64,000 nucleotides of DNA from the NCBI GenBank assembly GCA_019912385.1, contig JAIOIW010000027.1:1-64000 (forward strand), given 5' to 3'. How positions within the stretch are numbered: position 1 is the first letter of the stretch; each line of letters opens with the position of its first letter. Positions 1 to 8,047 of the stretch are shown here, in pieces. Both the position numbers and the translations under genes were made by a program. Below the pieces are notes generated by a model. That model was not told where the DNA came from. It did no database searches and saw only the letters and a program-made list of their open reading frames with translations. Source of the DNA: Notoacmeibacter sp. (GTDB lineage Bacteria > Pseudomonadota > Alphaproteobacteria > Rhizobiales > Rhizobiaceae).

Positions 1-56
1 TCGGCGCGCATCGCGCGGGCGCGATTGCGATGGCTGTTGGGCGGCTGGTAGCGCAT
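1..56 (-). CDS. N-terminal fragment of an unidentified protein (runs off the window)
   Basis: An ATG on the minus strand at 56 is preceded by a strong Shine-Dalgarno run (GAGGGGGG about 5 nt upstream). It opens a frame that reads MRYQPPNSHRNRARAMRA before leaving the window. The peptide is basic and too short to assign to a family. The ribosome binding site is the main reason to think a gene starts here. I do not recognise the product. Confidence 0.4.
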   Translation of the reverse strand, partial: MRYQPPNSHRNRARAMRA

Positions 57-380
57 GGTTCCCCCCTCTTGCAATTTCTAGCACTTGGCTTCCGCTGCGC
101 TCCAGCCAAGGCGCTGAAATTGCTTTCTCCCCCGCAAGGGGGGAGATAGCGCCCGCCGCCGGCCATGGCTCATAGCGGTCGCTCGGGGTGAATTTATATC
201 CCGGCAGAACGGACTTTCGCTGTGTCCTGACCGAATGCCGGAATGGGCGATGAGCGGCCGTTCGCTGTGGTGCAAATGCGAACAGCATCCGCTAGACTAG
301 GTTAGTGCATTAGAAGATAATCTTGGACATCATGCCGCCTTCGCGGATAGGTTGACCATGGAGTAGCTTGCGAGTTATTG
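57..380. other. Non-coding stretch between the truncated gene and the DUF6932 gene
   Basis: No supported gene is seen. The stretch holds one short perfect palindrome (126-146). Base composition shifts from G+C-rich to clearly A+T-richer at about 280-380, just before the low-G+C cassette. Short frames here have no ribosome binding site and no recognisable family. Confidence 0.5.
126..146. repeat. Short C/G-run palindrome
   Basis: TCTCCCCC and GGGGGAGA face each other across a 5-nt loop. C-run/G-run palindromes of this sort are common intergenic repeats in Hyphomicrobiales genomes (general knowledge). There is no T-run, so a terminator role is not obvious. Confidence 0.5.
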
Positions 381-971
381 ATGCCCATTCCAGAATTTGC
401 AGATCACGGCGCCTTGCCGCCCTATATTTCTGGCCATCCGACCACTCCGAGCGCGCGATCCCCATATCCCGCAACCATGATGGAGGTCGTGGAACGCTTC
501 TGCACGTCGCTGGATCGCGCAAAATTGTTGAAAGGCCTCAACCAATACCGGAAGCACTTGCATTCGGGTGGTTTCATTTCCGGCACCCAATGGATTGATG
601 GAAGTTTCATCGAGAATGTCGAGGCCATGCGAAAGCGAAGTCCTAGCGACATTGATGTCGTGACACTGTTCAGTAGGCCCTTGAAGTATCAGGTTGAACC
701 TAACAGTTGGGCGAAGGACTACGAAAACTATATTTTCGGTGCATTCTTCGATACCCGAAAAATGATATCGGCTTACAGATGCGACACCTACGGTGTCGAC
801 CTCGACGCAGGGGCGCGTGCGCTGGTCAGGAACTCAACCTACTGGTTCGGACTTTTCAGCGATATAAGGGGGTCAACCGAGAAGAAGGGCATTGTTGAAA
901 TACCCTTGGCAATGGATCCGATGGAGTTCCTTGCTATTGACCAAGCAATAGGAGGCAAATTCGATGTCTGA
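381..971 (+). CDS. DUF6932 family nucleotidyltransferase-like protein
   Basis: The N-terminus carries the DUF6932 signature (MPIPEF..HGALPPY). It is followed by the nucleotidyltransferase-like core with a GSF motif (WIDGSFIENVE) and an acidic pair (SDIDVV). That arrangement resembles the GS...DxD metal site of minimal nucleotidyltransferases, but activity is not proven for this family. I place the start at the ATG at 381; a TTG one codon earlier is also open. The last 8 bases overlap the next gene (ATGTCTGA), so the pair is probably co-translated. Base composition is visibly A+T-richer than the housekeeping genes to the right, which suggests acquisition by transfer. Its role is unknown; a toxin-antitoxin or defence function is possible but only inferred. 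Confidence 0.8.
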   Translation: MPIPEFADHGALPPYISGHPTTPSARSPYPATMMEVVERFCTSLDRAKLLKGLNQYRKHLHSGGFISGTQWIDGSFIENVEAMRKRSPSDIDVVTLFSRPLKYQVEPNSWAKDYENYIFGAFFDTRKMISAYRCDTYGVDLDAGARALVRNSTYWFGLFSDIRGSTEKKGIVEIPLAMDPMEFLAIDQAIGGKFDV

Positions 972-1920
972 CCTCCAAAGAATTGCCGAACTAGAGAACC
1001 AGAAATCTGAGCTAGAAGCACTTGTAATTGAGGCTCAGGATGATGGGGATGTTGTCGGTCGTTTGAACTTTGCGACTCGTTTGGAAATTGTGACCGTAGA
1101 ACTGGAAGCACTCAAAGAGCTCGACGCTAGTGTCGCTGAGGTGGCGATTCTATTTGGCGGCGCGCCCGTAGATGGATCGCGCAGCATCGACGCTATGTTT
1201 GCTACGAAGGCACTGACCTATTTCCAAGCAATTGTTACTCGCCTGTTCGCCTCAAACTTGCGAGGCGAACTCGCCGCGCGCGGCAAAATAAGAGGTGCGG
1301 AATTCGCAGCTTTGAATATCCGTGGCGTCGCGACTGGCTCGTTCGGTTTCGTTCTTGAAGAGAAGGACGCCCGACAAGCCAGCGTGATAAAAACGCCCAT
1401 CAGGGAGTCGATTGAACAAGCCACCGCGCTATTTGAGGAATTTACACAAGAAGATGACGACGATTTCCTCATTGACGTCGATGACATCAACCCGAGGGTA
1501 TTCACGGCGCTAGCCAAGTTTTTCCGTCACTTGGAGAAAAATGAAGCAGTGCTAAAAGCGAACCTACCGGATCGTCAATACACGTTCGATAGGGCGGGCA
1601 TAGAGCGAGCCTACAGGCGAATTTCGGAAACGCACGTCAAAATTGAACCCGTCACCTGGACCGGCACTCTCGTTGGTCTATCTCCAATCAGGAGGACCTT
1701 CGACTTCAAGCGCGATGGCGCTGAGGAGATCATTTCAGGAAAATTTAGCCATCAAGTGAGCCAAGACTACCTTGAGAGGATCGAGAGCGAAGAAGGAATT
1801 ACGCTAGGTGATCGGTTTCATGCGAAGATCGAGATTGGCACGATCAGAAAGCCAGACGGAACAATAAGCGTGAGTTACACTGTCACCGACTTGGATGAGG
1901 CGCCGCCTAAGCGTTCGTAG
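964..1920 (+). CDS. Hypothetical protein, partner of the DUF6932 gene
   Basis: This 318-residue protein matches no family I recognise. The first 60 residues are rich in E, L and Q with heptad-like spacing, so a coiled coil is likely. An acidic run (EDDDDFLIDVDD) lies near residue 165, and the C-terminal third looks beta-rich. No signal peptide or membrane segment is seen. Its start overlaps the end of the DUF6932 gene by 8 bases, and it shares that gene's low G+C content, so the two appear to form one transferred cassette. The function may depend on its neighbour. It could be an effector, antitoxin or scaffold; the sequence does not decide this. Confidence 0.7.
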   Translation: MSDLQRIAELENQKSELEALVIEAQDDGDVVGRLNFATRLEIVTVELEALKELDASVAEVAILFGGAPVDGSRSIDAMFATKALTYFQAIVTRLFASNLRGELAARGKIRGAEFAALNIRGVATGSFGFVLEEKDARQASVIKTPIRESIEQATALFEEFTQEDDDDFLIDVDDINPRVFTALAKFFRHLEKNEAVLKANLPDRQYTFDRAGIERAYRRISETHVKIEPVTWTGTLVGLSPIRRTFDFKRDGAEEIISGKFSHQVSQDYLERIESEEGITLGDRFHAKIEIGTIRKPDGTISVSYTVTDLDEAPPKRS

Positions 1921-2061
1921 AATCCTGAAATCTACACTCGTCCTTCAGGCTTCAATCACCACATGGCAAACCCAACCGTTTCTGGGCAGAAAGCTCATCC
2001 CCATCAATCGCAAGGCTGCAAAATGCCGCCAAAGTCGGGTTTAAAGGGTCGACGCTAAACA

Positions 2062-2092
2062 CCGGAGGCCCGCGCCTAAAGGTCGCCTCCGG
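2062..2092. terminator. GC-rich hairpin between the cassette and gshA
   Basis: CCGGAGGC (2062-2069) pairs with GCCTCCGG (2085-2092). There is no clear T-run on either strand, and gshA ends 113 bases away. It could stop transcription from either side, but support is weak. Confidence 0.3.
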
Positions 2093-2205
2093 CCCGCAAT
2101 CTCCGGCGCATGCGGCGCAAGTCCACCTCGTTCGGGCAACGTCCGACCTCGCCCAATTCCGCCCGTCCCGCCCGTCCGCCCTTGGCGCAATGGCCTCGCC
2201 ACCCC

Positions 2206-3579
2206 TCAATACGCATACTCCGAAAAGATCGGCTCCACCGAGTGGTCCCAGCGGGTGTGCCAGGCTTCCAGCATCTGCTCGGCGTCGGTGGTGCCGCGCG
2301 CCACGATCTCCTCCAGCGCGCTGAGGAAATGGGTCTCGTCGTAGCCGTCCTCGTTCTGGCGATTGCGGTTCTTCAGGCCCGTCTGCGCGATCGCCAGCGC
2401 CTCGTAGGCGATGTCGCGCATGGTGCGGTTGCGGAAGACCGTGGCGAAGCCCGCGCGCGGCGCCGCGTCGCGCATCGCCTGCACCTCCTCGACCGTCCAG
2501 TCGGCCGTCAACTGCTCGGCCGCGTCGAGCGCTTCGCCGTCATAGAGCAGGCCGACCCAGAAGGCCGGCAGGGCGCAGATGCGCCGCCAGGGGCCGCCGT
2601 CGGCGCCGCGCATCTCCAGGAAGCGCTTCAGCCTGACATCGGGGAACAGGGTGGAAAGATGGTTGGCCCAGTCGCCGATGGTGGGATGGCCGTCGGGCAC
2701 GGTGTCGGCCAGCGCCCCGTTCATGAACTGGCGGAACGTCACATGCGTGCAGTCGTAATAGCGCCCGTCGCGGATGAGGAAATACATCGGCACGTCGAGC
2801 GCCCATTCCACGTAGTCGGAAAAGCCGAAATCGGGCGCGAAGGCAAAGGGCAGCAGGCCGGAACGCTGATTGTCGGTATCGCGCCAGATGTCGCCGCGCC
2901 ACGATTGCAGGTCGTTGGGTTCTCCATCGGTGAAGGGCGAGGAGGCGAACAGCACGGTCGCCAGCGATTGCAGTTTCATCGACACCTGCATCTTGCGCCG
3001 CATGTCGGTTTCCGACGAGAAGTCGAGGTTTACCTGGATCGTGCAGGTCCGGTACATCATGTCGAGGCCCTTGCTGCCGACCTTGGGCATGTAGGCGGTC
3101 ATGATGTCGTAGCGCGACTTGGGCATGCGCGGCGTCTCGGCGAGCGTCCATTTCGGGCTGCCGCCCATGCCGAGGAAGCGGATGCCGAGCGGCTCGGCGA
3201 TCTCGCGCACCTGCGCCAGGTGCGCGTTGCCCTCGCGGCAGGTCTGGTGGATCGTCTCCAGCGGCGCGCCCGACAGCTCGAACTGGCCACCGGGCTCCAG
3301 GCTGATCGCGCCCTGTCCGGTCGGCTCCACCAGGCCGATGATGTGGCCGGCATCGATGATCGGTTCCCAGCCCAGCCTGTCCTTCATGCCTTCCAGCAGC
3401 GCGCGGATGCCGTTATCGCCGCCATAGGGCACGGGCCGGTTGCCGTCGATGTAGAAGGGGAACTTCTCGTGTTCGGTACCGATGCGCCACTCGTCGGCGG
3501 GCTTGCAGCCCTCCGCGATCCAGCCCGCCAGTTCGTCATGGCTTTCGATCGGCCGCCCGTCGGTCGTGTCCCGCGCCAT
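2206..3579 (-). CDS. gshA: Glutamate-cysteine ligase
   Basis: Catalyses the ATP-dependent joining of glutamate and cysteine, the first step of cytosolic glutathione synthesis. The 457-residue protein has the alphaproteobacterial/plant-type GCL features: an early IGTEHEKFPF substrate-binding segment, the EPGGQFELSG motif, and a long C-terminal part with MYFLIRDGRYYDCTH and FLEMRGAD. The frame is open further upstream, but the ATG at 3579 has AAGGA 8 nt before it and gives the usual family N-terminus. It follows rsmE on the same strand after 166 bases, an arrangement common in Hyphomicrobiales. A palindromic repeat (3638-3681) lies between the two genes. Confidence 0.95.
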   Translation of the reverse strand: MARDTTDGRPIESHDELAGWIAEGCKPADEWRIGTEHEKFPFYIDGNRPVPYGGDNGIRALLEGMKDRLGWEPIIDAGHIIGLVEPTGQGAISLEPGGQFELSGAPLETIHQTCREGNAHLAQVREIAEPLGIRFLGMGGSPKWTLAETPRMPKSRYDIMTAYMPKVGSKGLDMMYRTCTIQVNLDFSSETDMRRKMQVSMKLQSLATVLFASSPFTDGEPNDLQSWRGDIWRDTDNQRSGLLPFAFAPDFGFSDYVEWALDVPMYFLIRDGRYYDCTHVTFRQFMNGALADTVPDGHPTIGDWANHLSTLFPDVRLKRFLEMRGADGGPWRRICALPAFWVGLLYDGEALDAAEQLTADWTVEEVQAMRDAAPRAGFATVFRNRTMRDIAYEALAIAQTGLKNRNRQNEDGYDETHFLSALEEIVARGTTDAEQMLEAWHTRWDHSVEPIFSEYAY

Positions 3580-3637
3580 CGCCTTTTCCTTCAAGATCTC
3601 GTTTCGGTCGCGGCGCGCCGCTCGTCTGTGTTTCGTC

Positions 3638-3681
3638 GCAGGTCCGGACGGAAAACCGGATACCACTTTTCCCGGACCTGC
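3638..3681. repeat. Inverted-repeat element between rsmE and gshA
   Basis: GCAGGTCCGG (3638-3647) and CCGGACCTGC (3672-3681) form a perfect 10-bp stem around a core containing GAAAACCG and CACTTTTCC. Palindromes with an AAAACCG...CACTTTTCC core are a familiar dispersed repeat type in rhizobial genomes. A related element with the same GAAAACCG and GCAGG(A/T)CC words occurs at 13921-14002. Confidence 0.6.
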
Positions 3682-3745
3682 TTCAGGTGGCGATTGATGG
3701 ACGAAACGCAAGGGCGGAAGCAAGCGGAAAATATTGAACGGCAGG

Positions 3746-4498
3746 TCAAGGAAACTTGATCGGCTGCCAGTCGCCTTTCACCGCCTGCAGCAGCGCCAGC
3801 GCCGCGACCGCGGCCGTATCCGCCCTCAGGATGCGCGGCCCGAGCGGAATCGCGGTGACGAAGGGCAGCGCGTGGAGCTGGCGGCGCTCTTCGTCCGAGA
3901 AACCGCCCTCCGGCCCGACCAGCAGGGCGAGCTTGGTCTCGCCGATCGCCTGCAGCGCGGGCAGGGGATTGTCGGTCCCGATGCCCTCGTCGCAGAAGAC
4001 CAGCCGCCGGTCGGCCTCCCATTCGGCCAGCAGCCGGTCGAGCTTGACGGATTCGCGGACGTCCGGAATCGCCAGGACGCCACATTGTTCGGCGGCCTCG
4101 ATCGCGTTGGCGGCCATGCGCTCGTGGCCAAGCTTCGTCACCTGCGTGTGCTGCGTGATCACCGGCTGCAGAATGCCCGCGCCCATCTCGACCGCCTTCT
4201 GTACCATGTAATCCAGCCGCCCGGCTTTCAGCGGCGCGAAGCAATAGACGAGGCCGGGCGCCGGCGGTTGCGGCCGCTCCTGTTTGAGCGGGCGGATGAA
4301 GGCCTTCTTGCGGCCGCGCGGATGCACGCTGGCGCGCCATTCGCCGTCGCGCCCGTTGAAGACCAGCAGCTCCGCGCTGTCCTTCAGCCGCAGCACATTG
4401 ACGAGATAGTTGGTCTGTCCCGCATCCGCCTCGAGCTCGATGCCGGGCACGAGCGGGTTGTCGATGAACAGCCGGGGCAGTCTGTAGTTCGCGCGCAT
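3746..4498 (-). CDS. rsmE: 16S rRNA (uracil(1498)-N(3))-methyltransferase
   Basis: A SAM-dependent SPOUT methyltransferase that modifies U1498 of 16S rRNA in the 30S subunit. The 250-residue protein starts with [16 protein letters not shown], continues with a PUA-like N-terminal domain ([15 protein letters not shown]), and ends with the knotted SAM site: [13 protein letters not shown] near residue 195 and [13 protein letters not shown] near residue 220. The ATG at 4498 gives the standard N-terminus; the longer open frame upstream does not resemble the family. gshA follows in the same direction. Confidence 0.93.
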   Translation of the reverse strand: MRANYRLPRLFIDNPLVPGIELEADAGQTNYLVNVLRLKDSAELLVFNGRDGEWRASVHPRGRKKAFIRPLKQERPQPPAPGLVYCFAPLKAGRLDYMVQKAVEMGAGILQPVITQHTQVTKLGHERMAANAIEAAEQCGVLAIPDVRESVKLDRLLAEWEADRRLVFCDEGIGTDNPLPALQAIGETKLALLVGPEGGFSDEERRQLHALPFVTAIPLGPRILRADTAAVAALALLQAVKGDWQPIKFP

Positions 4499-4715
4499 CG
4501 CCGAGGCATGACGGAGGTCGGCGGCAGCGTCAAGGGCCCTGCCGCACGCTCTGCCCGGAAACATGAATGCCGACGGGCCCCGTCCGGCGACGGACCGGCC
4601 AGATGGCGGCCGCGAAATGCAGGCGCGAAAATCGATGGCGTCGCAAACAAACTGCGGCTTGAATTCGCGCGCCATTGGCGGTATCACGCGCTCGCATGCG
4701 GCCTTGCGCCGCCGG

Positions 4716-4791
4716 GCCGCTTTAGCTCAGTTGGTAGAGCATCGCATTCGTAATGCGGAGGTCGTCAGTTCGAGTCTGACAAGCGGCACCA
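4716..4791 (+). tRNA. tRNA-Thr (anticodon CGT)
   Basis: A full cloverleaf can be folded. The acceptor stem GCCGCTT pairs with AAGCGGC, the D arm is GCTC...GAGC, and the anticodon stem TCGCA/TGCGG encloses loop TTCGTAA. The T arm is GTCAG TTCGAGT CTGAC, followed by discriminator A and an encoded CCA (4789-4791). Anticodon CGT reads ACG (Thr). No integration-type direct repeat of its 3' end was noticed nearby. Confidence 0.97.
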
Positions 4792-4894
4792 TCAGATCCT
4801 ATGTTTTCCCATTTCCGTGTCAGGCCTGTTTTCCTGGCGTCGCTGCGTGTACCGTCAATCCGGCGAAACAAGACGATGACAGGGGACCGGAAAC

Positions 4895-5449
4895 ATGATC
4901 GAGCCAGGCTGGCAGGACAAGGTTCTGGATTTCTGGTTTTCCGAATTGAAACCCGAGGACTGGTACGCGACCAGGGTTGAAGTCGACGATACGATCCGCG
5001 CGCGTTTCGCCGACCTTCACGCCGCGCTGTCGAACGACGTGCCCGAAGAGGCGCGCAGGGACGCGCGGGCGGCTCTCGCGGCGATCATCGTGCTGGACCA
5101 GTTTCCCCGCAACATGTTCCGCGGTTCCGGCAAGGCGTTCGCGACCGACGGCCTTGCAGCGGAACTCTCGCGCGATGCGGTCGATGTCGGCCTCGACCGC
5201 GACATGACGCAAGCGCAAAAACAATTCCTCTACATGCCGCTGATGCATTCCGAAAACCTGGCCGACCAGGAACGGTGCGTGGAACTGTTTGCTGCCGCCG
5301 GACTCGAAAACGGGCTCAAATACGCCCGCGAGCATCGCGACATCATCGCTCGCTTCGGCCGCTTTCCCTACCGCAACAAGTCGGTCGGCCGCGATTCGAC
5401 CGCCGAGGAATTGGTCTATCTGAAGGACGCCAATACATTCGGCCAATAG
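4895..5449 (+). CDS. DUF924 family protein
   Basis: The 184-residue protein shows the DUF924 pattern throughout: the N-terminal VLDFWFSELKPEDWY, the central IIVLDQFPRNMFRGS, FLYMPLMHSENLADQ, and the C-terminal HRDIIARFGRFPYRNK. The family is helical and related to tetratricopeptide-like folds; its biochemical role is not established. The ATG at 4895 follows a purine-rich GGGGACCGG. It starts about 100 bases after tRNA-Thr and stands alone. Confidence 0.88.
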   Translation: MIEPGWQDKVLDFWFSELKPEDWYATRVEVDDTIRARFADLHAALSNDVPEEARRDARAALAAIIVLDQFPRNMFRGSGKAFATDGLAAELSRDAVDVGLDRDMTQAQKQFLYMPLMHSENLADQERCVELFAAAGLENGLKYAREHRDIIARFGRFPYRNKSVGRDSTAEELVYLKDANTFGQ

Positions 5450-5630
5450 ATCCCGTACACGATTCAATTATTACCTTTACGTCAAAGTCAATCTCACGTA
5501 TCTGGATTTTCATCATCGGGCAGCGCATTGTGCGCGCGGTACCGGTCTTGGCCGTGTGAGAGATGGGAGAAGACTGCCGCTCGCTCGTGACGGTTGCAGG
5601 CGGCAGACGAAGAACAAGGTGGAGGATTGC

Positions 5631-7319
5631 GTGGCGAAGAAATCAACGAAGGCGAAAGCCAGGCCCTGGCTCGACAGCTATCCCGAGGGCATTCCGGCCG
5701 AGATCGGGCCGATGGAGTATGATTCCCTTGGCGACCTGCTGGCGGGCACATGTGACAAATACGCGTCGCGTCCCGCCTATTCGTGCATGGGCAAGACGAT
5801 CACCTTTGCCGAGACCAGGGCGCTCTCCGAAAGGTTCGGCGTCTATCTGCAGTCGCTCGGGCTGCAGCCGGGCGCGCGCGTCGCGCTCATGATGCCCAAT
5901 ATCCTGCAATACCCCGTCGCGATGATGGCGGTCTTGCGCGCGGGCTACGTGGTGGTGAATGTCAATCCGCTCTACACGCCGCGCGAACTGGAACACCAGC
6001 TGAAGGATTCCGGCGCCGAGGCGATTGTCATCCTCGAGAATTTCGCTTCGACCCTCGACGCGGTGATCGCACAGACGCCGGTCAGGCATGTGATCGTGGC
6101 GTCCATGGGCGACCTGATGGGTCTGAAGGGCGCGCTGGTCAATTTCGTCGTCCGCAGGGTCAAGAAAATGGTGCCGGCATGGTCGCTTCCAGGCCATGTG
6201 CGATTCAACGACGCCCTGAAGAAGGCCGCGGGCAGAACCTTTGCGCCCGCCGCCGTCAAGCCGGACGACACCGCTTTCCTGCAATATACCGGCGGAACGA
6301 CGGGTGTATCGAAAGGCGCGGCCCTGCTGCACCGCAACGTGCTCGCCAACGTGGTGCAGAACACTCTGTGGCTCCAGAGCGCTTTCGTGACGAAGCCGAA
6401 ACCCGACAGGATGGTCTATATCTGCGCCCTACCGCTCTATCATATCTTCGCGCTCACCGTGAACGCGCTGATGGGCATGAGCGAAGGCGCCCACAACATC
6501 CTCATTCCCAATCCGCGCGATATTCCCGGTTTCGTGAAGGAACTCGCCAAGCAGCCTTTCCACGTGTTTCCGGGCCTCAACACGCTGTTCAACGCGCTGC
6601 TGCACAATGACGACTTCCTGAAGCTCGATTTTTCTCAGCTGACCCTGACGCTCGGCGGCGGCATGGCGGTGCAGCGCGCCGTGGCTGAACGTTGGAAAGA
6701 GGTTACCGGCTGCACGATTTCCGAAGGATACGGCCTGTCCGAGACGTCGCCCGTGGCGACCGCCAACCGGTTTGATGCCGAGCAATTCTCGGCGACAATC
6801 GGCCTGCCTGTCCCATCGACCGAAATCGCGATCCGCGACGAGGACGGTAAGGACTTGCCGGTCGGCGAAGTCGGCGAAATCTGCATTCGCGGCCCGCAGG
6901 TGATGGCCGGATACTGGAACCGGCCGGACGAGACCACGAAGGTCATGACCAAGGACGGGTTCTTCAAGTCCGGCGACATGGGCTTCATGGACGAAAAGGG
7001 CTACGTGAAGATCGTCGACCGAAAGAAGGATATGATCCTGGTCTCCGGCTTCAACGTCTATCCGGCCGAGATCGAGGATGTGGTCGCGACCCATCCGGGC
7101 GTCCTGGAAGTTGCCGCGATCGGCGTGCCGGACGATCATTCCGGCGAAGTGCCCAAGCTGTTCGTCGTGAAGAAGGACCCGGAACTGACCGAAGTCGCGC
7201 TGATGGAGTTCTGCAAGAAGAACTTCACCGGATACAAGCGGCCCAAGCACATCGAGTTCCGCGACGAGTTGCCGAAGTCGAATGTCGGCAAGATCCTGCG
7301 CCGCGAACTGCGCGGCTGA
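5631..7319 (+). CDS. fadD: Long-chain fatty acid-CoA ligase (AMP-binding enzyme)
   Basis: Activates fatty acids to acyl-CoA through an acyl-adenylate, feeding beta-oxidation or lipid synthesis at the inner membrane face. The AMP-binding signature YTGGTTGVSKGA lies near residue 218. Further motifs are the GYGLSETSP segment, the SGDMGFMDEKGYVKIVDRKK hinge and the C-terminal catalytic lysine region (PKSNVGKILRREL). I place the start at GTG 5631 because GGTGGAGG lies 6 nt upstream; the frame is open to a GTG at 5556 without a better site. The product has 562 residues, normal for FadD. A phenylacetate-CoA or other acyl preference cannot be excluded. Confidence 0.85.
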   Translation: MAKKSTKAKARPWLDSYPEGIPAEIGPMEYDSLGDLLAGTCDKYASRPAYSCMGKTITFAETRALSERFGVYLQSLGLQPGARVALMMPNILQYPVAMMAVLRAGYVVVNVNPLYTPRELEHQLKDSGAEAIVILENFASTLDAVIAQTPVRHVIVASMGDLMGLKGALVNFVVRRVKKMVPAWSLPGHVRFNDALKKAAGRTFAPAAVKPDDTAFLQYTGGTTGVSKGAALLHRNVLANVVQNTLWLQSAFVTKPKPDRMVYICALPLYHIFALTVNALMGMSEGAHNILIPNPRDIPGFVKELAKQPFHVFPGLNTLFNALLHNDDFLKLDFSQLTLTLGGGMAVQRAVAERWKEVTGCTISEGYGLSETSPVATANRFDAEQFSATIGLPVPSTEIAIRDEDGKDLPVGEVGEICIRGPQVMAGYWNRPDETTKVMTKDGFFKSGDMGFMDEKGYVKIVDRKKDMILVSGFNVYPAEIEDVVATHPGVLEVAAIGVPDDHSGEVPKLFVVKKDPELTEVALMEFCKKNFTGYKRPKHIEFRDELPKSNVGKILRRELRG

Positions 7320-7340
7320 CCGCCAGGCGTTCCAAAGGCG

Positions 7341-8045
7341 TTACCTGCCGGACAGGAAGTCCGGCAGGCTGGCGACCGAGTCGAGGATGACGTCGGCGAG
7401 GCTGCCGAGCACCTCGGCAGTGCCGGTTCCCGAAAGCACCCCGACGGCAAGCCCCGCTCCGCCGGCGCGCGCCATTTCCAGGTCATGCCTGTTGTCGCCC
7501 ACGACGACGATCTCCGAGGTCTTGAATCCTGTCAGGTCGCAAAAGGCGTGCAGCATGTCGGGCGCCGGCTTCGGCGTGGCGACCGCATCGTAACCGAAGG
7601 CGGCGTCGAACATCTGCGCTATGCCGAAAGCGAGCAGCGTCTGCTCGGCGCCCGTGGTTGAATCATTGGTCGCCAGCCCGAGCCGGAAACCGGACATGTG
7701 CAGCGATCCAAGGGCTTCGATCACGCCGGGCAGCGCCACGGCATCGCTTCGCGCGATCGCCGCCGTCTGCGCGTCGATCGCCGCCACCTTGTCGCGCAAC
7801 GCGTCGCCCGCAAGCGCCGGATACAACAGTTCCACGACCTCGCGATTGGTGCCAGCCGCCACCGCCGAGCCGGGACGGAAGCCCGCAATTGCGGGGTCGA
7901 AGCCGATCAGGTCGAGCAATTCGGCCGCGCGGCCCTGATTACCGTCGGCGGCTTCCAGTGCCGCCAACTTGGCAAATGGCAGCCACGTCGCGTTGAAATC
8001 CAGCAACGTGCCGTCCTTGTCGAACAGGATTGCCCTAAAAGCCAT
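7341..8045 (-). CDS. HAD-superfamily hydrolase (phosphoglycolate phosphatase-like)
   Basis: A 234-residue haloacid dehalogenase-type phosphatase. Motif I is ILFDKDGTLLDF with nucleophile Asp9 and acid/base Asp11. Motif II is GLATNDST, motif III includes KPAPD, and motif IV is GDNRHDLEMA. The helical cap between motifs I and II marks a subfamily I enzyme of the Gph/PGMB type. The substrate cannot be told from sequence. It begins 2 bases after the pgi stop, so it is almost surely co-transcribed with pgi. Confidence 0.85.
   Translation of the reverse strand: MAFRAILFDKDGTLLDFNATWLPFAKLAALEAADGNQGRAAELLDLIGFDPAIAGFRPGSAVAAGTNREVVELLYPALAGDALRDKVAAIDAQTAAIARSDAVALPGVIEALGSLHMSGFRLGLATNDSTTGAEQTLLAFGIAQMFDAAFGYDAVATPKPAPDMLHAFCDLTGFKTSEIVVVGDNRHDLEMARAGGAGLAVGVLSGTGTAEVLGSLADVILDSVASLPDFLSGR
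7344..7368. terminator. Perfect stem-loop at the fadD/HAD convergent junction
   Basis: CCTGCCGGAC and GTCCGGCAGG form a perfect 10-bp stem with a 5-nt loop. It sits 25 bases after the fadD stop and overlaps the last codons of the convergent HAD gene. No T-run follows, so it may be a weak or bidirectional terminator. Confidence 0.4.
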
Positions 8046-8047
8046 CG

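Noticed and set aside
1600-1660. An R-x4-H word (RISETH) in the partner of the DUF6932 gene, as in HEPN toxins
   Set aside because: The surrounding segment looks beta-rich and lacks the helical HEPN pattern, so the match is most likely chance. A HEPN-nucleotidyltransferase pair cannot be claimed.
2110-3759. Long plus-strand frame of 549 codons opposite gshA
   Set aside because: It is the antisense shadow of gshA, rich in R, A, H and G, with no family features. The minus strand encodes a clear GshA.
4716-4791. tRNA-Thr as an integration site for the low-G+C cassette
   Set aside because: The cassette ends about 2.8 kb away with gshA and rsmE between. I saw no direct repeat of the tRNA 3' end and no integrase gene.
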